The translations under genes were made by a program, and so were the position numbers. A model generated the notes under the pieces. That model was not told the DNA's origin, did no database searches, and worked only from the letters and a program-made list of their open reading frames with translations. A stretch of 10,161 bases of DNA. Source: Candidatus Nomurabacteria bacterium. GTDB taxonomy: Bacteria; Patescibacteriota; Minisyncoccia; Phycocordibacterales; UBA9973. Below, in pieces: positions 5,424-10,161 of the stretch (position 1 is the stretch's first letter; every line of letters starts with the position of its first letter). The stretch covers positions 1 to 10,161 of the forward strand of contig JAIOQC010000100.1 of the NCBI GenBank assembly GCA_021413565.1. The letters are read 5' to 3'.

Positions 5424-6354
5424 GGACAAATTAAAGACACTTATTTACTTAAAAGACCAACGGAATATTCTTATGGACAATCTCCAAAATAACAAAAAGA
5501 CAGTCAATAACACTAACGGACAGATGTCCGTATTCAACAAGAATTACTTGCAAAATAACCCTAATAGGCCGTTGGGCAGTTCTGTGTATGACTACTCAAT
5601 CAAAAAGACAGAAAAGCTCGTGACTGCCCTTTATATGATTACAGACTGTATGGACACTGACGATGCGATAAAGGTCAAACTACGTCTTTTAGGAATTGAA
5701 CTTTTATCCAAGACTCATCGTTTACCAATAGCTTCTCCATCAGATCAGGCTGTAATTGCCAATGAAGTTATTAGTCACATTCATGAGATATTTTCTCTCA
5801 TTGAAATCTCATCTACTCTTGGTTATATATCTGATATGAATGCTCGTATTTTGAAAAAAGAATTCTCTTTGTTATCTGAAGAACTGGGCTTACATCAAAC
5901 CTCACAATCAATCAATTTGTCTGATGATTTATTTGTTGTTGAGCGTTCTACTTCACACTCACAGAATAAAATTACTACGGACTTCCATACCTATCAGACT
6001 ATTCATAAAGGACAAAAAAATAACTATAAAGGACAAACAAACTTCTCTTCACAAATGGTCAACAAAAAGACATCTTACATAATGCCCTTTATAAATAAAA
6101 ATGTTGTTTCTCAAGTGTCTAAAAGAGAATCTCCAAAGACTAGTAGCGTATCCAATCTTACCAACAAGAAAGACCGTAGAGACAAAATCTTGGCACTTAT
6201 AAAGGACAAAAAAGAAGTATCTATAAAGGACATCTCAGGTATATTCTTTGATGTCTCAGAAAAGACAATTCAGCGAGAATTGAACACTCTAGTTACTCTT
6301 GGACAAATAAAAAAGATTGGCTCAAAACGCTGGTCAAGATATGCTGTTAAGTAG
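5422..6354 (+). CDS. Helical-domain plus C-terminal winged-helix (DeoR-like) protein, CPR-type
   Basis: From the ATG at 5422 the product has 310 residues. Numbered from there it has an Asn-rich low-complexity lead (to about 50), a compact all-helical domain at about 57-156 (IKKTEKLVTALYMITD, IKVKLRLLGIELLSK, EIFSLIEISSTLGYISD), a long polar linker, and a winged helix at about 252-310. In the winged helix, VSIKDISGIFFDVSEKTIQR is the helix-turn-helix and the wing ends KRWSRYAVK. Parcubacteria commonly encode proteins with the helical motif KTEKLVTALYM; I know no assigned function. DNA binding, hence regulation, is inferred. The promoter at 5395-5423 overlaps this ATG, so the ATG at 5473 (293 residues) may be the real start. 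Neither start has a Shine-Dalgarno sequence. The gene stands alone, diverging from ftsK and bracketed by long hairpins. Confidence 0.85.
   Translation: MDKLKTLIYLKDQRNILMDNLQNNKKTVNNTNGQMSVFNKNYLQNNPNRPLGSSVYDYSIKKTEKLVTALYMITDCMDTDDAIKVKLRLLGIELLSKTHRLPIASPSDQAVIANEVISHIHEIFSLIEISSTLGYISDMNARILKKEFSLLSEELGLHQTSQSINLSDDLFVVERSTSHSQNKITTDFHTYQTIHKGQKNNYKGQTNFSSQMVNKKTSYIMPFINKNVVSQVSKRESPKTSSVSNLTNKKDRRDKILALIKDKKEVSIKDISGIFFDVSEKTIQRELNTLVTLGQIKKIGSKRWSRYAVK
6005..6232 (+). repeat. Four copies of ATAAAGGACA inside the winged-helix gene
   Basis: Exact 10-mers at 6005-6014, 6026-6035, 6199-6208 and 6223-6232, spaced 21 and 24 bp within pairs. The first pair reads (H/Y)KGQ and the second reads IKD, because the pairs lie in different codon phases. 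The repetition is therefore at the DNA level and not a protein repeat. Confidence 0.65.
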
Positions 6355-6359
6355 AAGAA

Positions 6360-6398
6360 AGGGGAGGTCTGGCGAGCAAGGCTCGCCAGACCTCCTCT
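6360..6398 (+). terminator. Long 3-nt-loop hairpin just after the winged-helix gene
   Basis: Arms 6360-6377 and 6381-6398 pair over 18 bp (one G-T), with loop AAG; the inner core is GAGGTCTGGCGAGC. It begins 6 nt after the TAG stop. No T-tract follows, so it may act as an RNA-stabilising 3' end as much as a terminator. Confidence 0.65.
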
Positions 6399-6412
6399 GC
6401 ATTTGAGCCCCC

Positions 6413-6443
6413 ATTCGTCATTCGTAATTTGAAATTCGTAATT
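6413..6443 (+). repeat. ATTCGTAATT word array
   Basis: Three ATTCGT words (two followed by AATT) in about 30 nt, immediately before the hairpin at 6443-6473. This repeats the word-array-plus-hairpin layout seen at 5339-5411. Confidence 0.5.
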
Positions 6444-6473
6444 AAGTCAGGCAAGCGAAGTTTGCCTGACTTA
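6443..6473 (+). terminator. Third 3-nt-loop hairpin
   Basis: TAAGTCAGGCAAGC (6443-6456) pairs with GTTTGCCTGACTTA (6460-6473) over 14 bp with one G-T and loop GAA. No long T-tract follows on the plus strand. It separates the winged-helix gene from the promoter at 6486-6515. Confidence 0.6.
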
Positions 6474-6485
6474 TCCCCATATTTA

Positions 6486-6515
6486 TTGCATAATCCTATG
6501 TCTCTAGTATATAAT
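6486..6515 (+). promoter_or_regulatory. Promoter of the candidate structured RNA
   Basis: TTGCAT (6486-6491), 18-nt spacer, perfect TATAAT (6510-6515). Transcription would begin near 6522. No open reading frame with a plausible start follows, so it appears to drive a non-coding RNA or a very long leader. Confidence 0.5.
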
Positions 6516-6521
6516 GTATGT

Positions 6522-6698
6522 GCGTAGTAGCACTGGCGTATTTTCGCCCGATATGCTATTATTGCAGTATCTTTTATAGGTAGAGAAATCTACTCAAATA
6601 AAAGAGCGATCATTGAAAATAGAATACTATTGTATCTCTAATACCAAGAGTTCAATAGCTATGTAGTTGGTATTGCGTTTGAGTTGTATCGGATTTTT
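6522..6698 (+). ncRNA. Candidate structured RNA of about 175 nt, family unknown
   Basis: The segment follows a promoter and ends in ATTTTT. Pairings seen: TAGTAGCA (6525-6532) with TGCTATTA (6554-6561), enclosing GGCG/CGCC (6535-6548); GTAGA-GAAA-TCTAC (about 6580-6594), a GNRA-loop hairpin; ACTCAAA (6592-6598) with TTTGAGT (6678-6684); nested inside it AATACCAA (6640-6647) with TTGGTATT (6667-6674); and possibly CGATA (6549-6553) with TATCG (6687-6691) as a pseudoknot. The GNRA hairpin and the ACTCAAA stem share three bases, so they compete slightly. No tRNA, tmRNA, RNase P or SRP signature was found. Individual stems are short enough to arise by chance; the nested order and the bounding signals are the main support. 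Confidence 0.35.
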
Positions 6699-6700
6699 CC

Positions 6701-6730
6701 TTACTACTTTCTACGTGCTACTTTCTACTA
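6701..6730 (+). repeat. Second CTACTT word array
   Basis: Matches 5381-5410 at 26 of 30 positions, including CTACTTTCTAC and TGCTACTT. As at 5373-5381, it is preceded by TTTTTCC, i.e. the T-tract of the preceding terminator-like end. The same word array therefore follows two separate transcript ends. Confidence 0.6.
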
Positions 6731-6770
6731 TTTCGTTTTCATCGGTCGCGTCCACTTTCGTGTTTTTCTT

Positions 6771-7048
6771 TTGATAGAGGAGAATTCCGCAAGTGTGATA
6801 TCGGCCCTGTCGACAAGGCAGATAACCTCATATATTTTTTACCCGTCTCGAAAGAGTAGGGCACAAGAGATATTTGAGAATCAATTAGTTTACGTTCTCT
6901 GTTAGATTTCATTTTCTTTTTATTTTTTTGTTTACATACTTTGATAGAGAAGTATATATTCAAATAAATTTGAAATTAAAATAAAAATCTTTCGGAAGTA
7001 AAATCGTTTATTGGTGACTGTACCTGTGTGTTCGTAACTTGATAGAGA
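6771..7048 (+). repeat. Three dispersed TTGATAGAG repeats in the surface-protein leader region
   Basis: TTGATAGAGG at 6771-6780 and TTGATAGAGA at 6941-6950 and 7039-7048, each after a T- or A/T-rich stretch, all in the same orientation upstream of the surface-protein gene. The middle copy lies within the spacer of the promoter at 6931-6960. They could be operator sites; no regulator can be named. Confidence 0.4.
6931..6960 (+). promoter_or_regulatory. Likely promoter of the surface-protein gene
   Basis: TTTACA (6931-6936) followed by TATATA (6953-6958, 16-nt spacer) or TATATT (6955-6960, 18-nt spacer). Transcription would start near 6967 and give a leader of about 205 nt before the ATG at 7175. 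Such long leaders are common for abundant surface-protein messages. Moderate support. Confidence 0.45.
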
Positions 7049-7174
7049 GTTTCAACAAACAGAGAAATCATTAATAGACAAAAAATATGCATACATATAT
7101 TAGTTTCATTTCAAGACATATAAGTCTTGCAAATGAGTCGAAATTAATTTAACCATGCATACGCTTAAAAAATT

Positions 7175-10161
7175 ATGTTAAAAATCAAATCAAAGGCTAT
7201 CTTGGCTTTCGCTGGTTTGATGGTTGCAGCATTCGTATTTAGTGGAGCAATGGTTGCTTCTGCTGATATGGTTACTCTCCCTTCAGCTGGTATTTCAAAG
7301 GCAAGTAGTAAAGAGAACGTCAAGAATCTTCAAACATTCTTGAACTGGAACCTAGGTTCACAGATCGTTCCTCTAGTAGTAGACGGTTTATACGGTGCAA
7401 AGACTACAGCCGCTATTAAACTTTTCCAAGCTGGAAATAGTCTAACAGCTGACGGTATCTTCGGTAAGTTGAGTACTGCGAAAGCAAATGCTCTTTCTGC
7501 TGGCGGTTCTGTTTCAACAGTTCCTGGCTGTACATCAACAGTAGGATTTAGTCCTACAACTGGCGCATCATGTGCATCAGGTGTAGTTACTACTCCAACT
7601 CCAACTACAGGTCCTGTAGCAGTTGCTCTTGCATCTGATACTCCTGCAGCAAGTTCATTCATCGTTACTGCATCTGGAGTAGAATTTGCTAAATATGCCT
7701 TCACAGGTAATGGCACAGTTACTTCAGTTAAACTTATGAGAACAGGTGTCTCATCAAGTTCAACAGTTTCAAATGTTTATCTATATGATGGTGCTACTCG
7801 TCTAACTGACGGTGCATCAATCGGCTCAGATAACACAGTTACTTTCAACAGTCTTTCAGGATTGTTTACAGTAGCTGGTTCAAAGACAATTACAGTTGTT
7901 GCTGATACAGCAGTTGCTGACTACAGTCTTGGATTCAATCTTGTTGGCTACACAGCAAACGGGGTTGCTTCTACAGCAAATGTAGCTGGTAACCAATTGT
8001 TCGGTGCTTCTGCAACTCTTTCTGTCCTAACAATGTCTTCAGCTACTGGTTCAGGTAACACTGACGCTGGTACAGAAATCAATGTTTGGCAAGGAACAGC
8101 TTCAAACTCAACTCGAGATGTTATCTTGAAGAGATTGGCGCTTCGCCAAGTTGGTTCAATCGCATCTGCAGATATCAATAACTTCAAACTTTATGTTGAC
8201 GGAGTTTTGGTTTCTTCAGTAATGTCATTGGATTCAAATGGCTATGTTACATTTGCTCCAAACACAGTTCTAAAGACTGGTGCTCGTGTATTCAAAGTTA
8301 CAGCTGATGTTATCGGCGGTGCAGGACGCACAGTTCAAATGTCTCTTCGCGGAGCATTTGATGTTGTTGCTACTGACACTCAATACAATGCAAATGGAGT
8401 TACTTCAGGTACATTCCCATTTGGTCCTTCAGCATTCACTGTTAACTCTGGTACTTTGACTGTTATCAAGAAATCTAATTCTCCATCAACAAATGTTACT
8501 CTTGGAGCATCAGATCAAAACTTGGCAACATACACATTCACTGCATACGGTGAACCTGTAAAAGTTGAAACTCTTCGAGTTGGTATGATCACTACTGGTG
8601 GTACTGTTACAGAACACACACTTCGTAATGTTCGTATCCTCGTAAACGGTGCACAAGTTGGTAGTAATACTTCTGTTCCTGCTGCTGCATCATTTGCTGC
8701 TGCTTCAGGTACATCATTTACTACAAACTTCATCGTGTACCCAGGTACTCCCGCTACTGTAGAAATCCATTCAGATATCTACGATAACGAAGATACTGAC
8801 AACATTGCTGCTGGTACAGTTACTGCGGTTCAAGCTGTTTTGGTTGGTGGTTCATCAACTTCAAACGCTATTCCTCAAGTTTCTCTAGGAACAATCAATG
8901 TTCCTTCAGCTTCAAATGTATTAGGTAATAACTTGACTATTGCTTCAGGCTCAATGACTCTAGCAAAGACTTCAAGTTACGCTGATCGTTCAATCGCTGT
9001 TCCTACTACTGCTTATAAGATTGGTTCATTCCAACTTACAGGTAATGCTACAGAAGCAGTTAACCTAAACACAATCTATGTTGGTTTCGCAGACACTACA
9101 AGTGACGCTGCTCCAGCAACAGACCTTACTGATTTATATGTAGTTTACGGTGGCACAATGTCTCCAGTGAAAGGTACAGTTACTTGTACTTACTCTGCAG
9201 GTTGTACAAACCCTAACTCTTGGTCAATCAACAGAACTCTAGCTGTGAACGAGACTTTGTCAATAGATGTTTACGCAACTGTTGCTTCAACTCTTTCAAC
9301 AAACAGCTTTATTTCTACTTTGGCTATTGCAGGAACAACTGCTAACTCTGGTATTGCTACTTACGCTGATGCGTCAGGTAATACTTCATTGACAGCAGGT
9401 GTATCTGGTCAAGAAATCACAGGTGCTACAGGTTCAGTTACAATGTCACAAGATGCTTCAACAGCAGTCGCTCAGATTGTTGATGACTCAGGTACATTGA
9501 AGACTCTAACAGCGAAAATCGTTGCATTAACTGATTCATACACAGTCACAGATATGACTGTTACTATCACTAATGCTTCAGCTGTTTCTGCTGTAGTATT
9601 GAAAGATAGTACAACAGGTGCAATCATTGGTGCTTCAAAGCCTGGTGCTACTTCACTAACATGGAGTGGTCTAACTTATGAGGTTGCTGCTGGTGAGACA
9701 AAGAAGATTGATGTTGAATTAACTCTTGCCCCAGTTGGAGTAAGTGCAGGTACAACAGACTCTGCTTTGACTACTGCTATTACAGCATTTACTGCTCGTA
9801 ATTCTGGTGGTACATCTGCTACAGGAACAGGTACTGCAACAGGTAATGCTATCTACATCTACAAAGCACTTCCTACAATTTCAGTCCTTGCTCTTCCAAA
9901 CACTTCTTTGTCAGTTAGTGAAATGGTAATCGCTAAGTTTACAGTTTCTACTAATGGCACAGGAACAATCGCTTGGAAACAAGCAATGTTTGAAGTTACA
10001 AAATCACTAGCCCCAACTCTAACAAGTCCTACTCTTTGGAACTCAGAAACAGGTTTGCAAGTTAATGCATTCATGGAATTCCAAAATGGTAGTACTACAC
10101 CTGGTGCTTGTGGAGCTGATAACACAACTTGTGAAATTCGCGTAACAATCGACGCTGCTTC
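7175..10161 (+). CDS. Secreted S-layer-like surface protein with peptidoglycan-binding domain (3' end beyond window)
   Basis: The frame is open for 995 codons to the window edge. Residues 1-30 are a classic signal peptide (basic start, hydrophobic core, cleavage after ASA). Residues about 35-107 form a PG_binding_1-type domain (KENVKNLQTFLNWN, VVDGLYGAKTTAAIKLFQ, LTADGIFGKLSTAKA) that should hold it to the wall. A Cys-bounded motif follows (Cys119 to Cys133), then a Thr/Pro linker and roughly six beta-rich modules starting near residues 150, 282, 428, 587, 750 and 899. Further close Cys pairs are 671/677 and 979/986. Composition is very rich in Thr, Ser, Ala, Val and Gly. Codon use is narrow (GGT, GCT, ACA, TCA, GTT preferred), as in highly expressed genes. 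It has no Shine-Dalgarno sequence. Parcubacteria have similar abundant proteins; the S-layer role is inference, an adhesin is the alternative. Confidence 0.88.
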   Translation, partial: MLKIKSKAILAFAGLMVAAFVFSGAMVASADMVTLPSAGISKASSKENVKNLQTFLNWNLGSQIVPLVVDGLYGAKTTAAIKLFQAGNSLTADGIFGKLSTAKANALSAGGSVSTVPGCTSTVGFSPTTGASCASGVVTTPTPTTGPVAVALASDTPAASSFIVTASGVEFAKYAFTGNGTVTSVKLMRTGVSSSSTVSNVYLYDGATRLTDGASIGSDNTVTFNSLSGLFTVAGSKTITVVADTAVADYSLGFNLVGYTANGVASTANVAGNQLFGASATLSVLTMSSATGSGNTDAGTEINVWQGTASNSTRDVILKRLALRQVGSIASADINNFKLYVDGVLVSSVMSLDSNGYVTFAPNTVLKTGARVFKVTADVIGGAGRTVQMSLRGAFDVVATDTQYNANGVTSGTFPFGPSAFTVNSGTLTVIKKSNSPSTNVTLGASDQNLATYTFTAYGEPVKVETLRVGMITTGGTVTEHTLRNVRILVNGAQVGSNTSVPAAASFAAASGTSFTTNFIVYPGTPATVEIHSDIYDNEDTDNIAAGTVTAVQAVLVGGSSTSNAIPQVSLGTINVPSASNVLGNNLTIASGSMTLAKTSSYADRSIAVPTTAYKIGSFQLTGNATEAVNLNTIYVGFADTTSDAAPATDLTDLYVVYGGTMSPVKGTVTCTYSAGCTNPNSWSINRTLAVNETLSIDVYATVASTLSTNSFISTLAIAGTTANSGIATYADASGNTSLTAGVSGQEITGATGSVTMSQDASTAVAQIVDDSGTLKTLTAKIVALTDSYTVTDMTVTITNASAVSAVVLKDSTTGAIIGASKPGATSLTWSGLTYEVAAGETKKIDVELTLAPVGVSAGTTDSALTTAITAFTARNSGGTSATGTGTATGNAIYIYKALPTISVLALPNTSLSVSEMVIAKFTVSTNGTGTIAWKQAMFEVTKSLAPTLTSPTLWNSETGLQVNAFMEFQNGSTTPGACGADNTTCEIRVTIDAA

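Larger units (their letters stand above)
6699..7174. other. Intergenic remainder before the surface-protein gene
   Basis: No convincing protein gene is seen; short frames at 6684-6905 (plus) and 6739-6963 (minus) have composition unlike neighbouring proteins and no start signals. Apart from the listed repeats and promoter it contains a near-perfect 16-bp palindrome GCCCTGTCGACAAGGC (6804-6819), a hairpin with a GAAA loop (CCC 6842-6844/GGG 6859-6861 enclosing CTC/GAG), and two tiny open frames both starting ATGCATAC (7087-7152, 21 codons; 7155-7181, 8 codons). The second overlaps the surface-protein start. Confidence 0.5.

Noticed and set aside
5599..5900. Diversity-generating retroelement accessory (Avd-like) reading of the helical domain
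   Set aside because: The helical character is similar, but no reverse transcriptase, template repeat or variable repeat is present in the window, and the protein carries a winged helix instead.
6684..6963. Overlapping plus and minus frames of 73 and 74 codons in the large gap
   Set aside because: No promoter or start context, no recognisable motif; they occupy a region better explained by non-coding repeats and leader sequence.
6480..7174. tRNA, tmRNA, RNase P or SRP RNA in the large gap
   Set aside because: No T-loop GGTTC consensus, CCA end, RNase P or SRP core sequence could be found; only an unassigned structured RNA remains possible.
7348..7359. GAAC-CTAG-GTTC, a second perfect LexA-type core
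   Set aside because: It lies inside the coding sequence of the peptidoglycan-binding domain, away from any promoter, and encodes ordinary residues of that domain.
7330..10125. Several minus-strand open frames across the right third of the window
   Set aside because: They are antisense shadows of the long plus-strand surface-protein gene, caused by its low-complexity codon use; each is short and resembles no protein family.

Overview
The window (~10.2 kb, AT-rich, standard stop codons with no sign of UGA recoding) looks like a chromosomal segment of a Candidate Phyla Radiation / Patescibacteria genome, most likely a Parcubacteria-type lineage. The reasons are the EF-P loop sequence, a lineage-typical helical plus winged-helix protein of unknown function, a large exported peptidoglycan-binding/beta-sandwich surface protein, and the lack of a Shine-Dalgarno sequence before every start codon. 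This placement is inference from protein style and was not checked by search.

Layout. 1-420 (minus) is the N-terminal part of elongation factor P, running off the left edge. 421-660 holds two tandem copies of a ~110 bp imperfect palindrome; a third copy lies at 2490-2603. A strong promoter then drives a four-helix membrane protein (792-1184, plus), which converges on recA (1253-2323, minus) across a shared bidirectional terminator. recA has a well-formed SOS promoter with a Gram-positive-type LexA box inside the -35/-10 spacer. Upstream of recA, on the same strand, are a small membrane-anchored Ig-like protein (2594-2974) and ftsK (3019-5247).

ftsK diverges from a plus-strand gene for a helical/winged-helix protein (5422-6354). 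The divergent gap contains a perfect 18-bp bidirectional terminator hairpin; two related long hairpins with 3-nt loops follow the gene. The gap 6355-7174 (~820 bp) has no convincing protein gene. It holds a promoter, a run of nested complementary segments ending in a T-tract (candidate structured RNA, ~6522-6698), word-like repeats, and a second promoter. The rest (7175 to the right edge) is one long open gene for a secreted, highly codon-biased, S-layer-like protein with an N-terminal peptidoglycan-binding domain and about six beta-sandwich modules.

Functional reading: RecA and FtsK are housekeeping DNA repair and chromosome-segregation proteins, EF-P serves translation, and the large right-hand protein is probably a major envelope component. 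The most novel material is non-coding: the three-copy palindromic element, the candidate RNA, and the hairpin/word-array composites.
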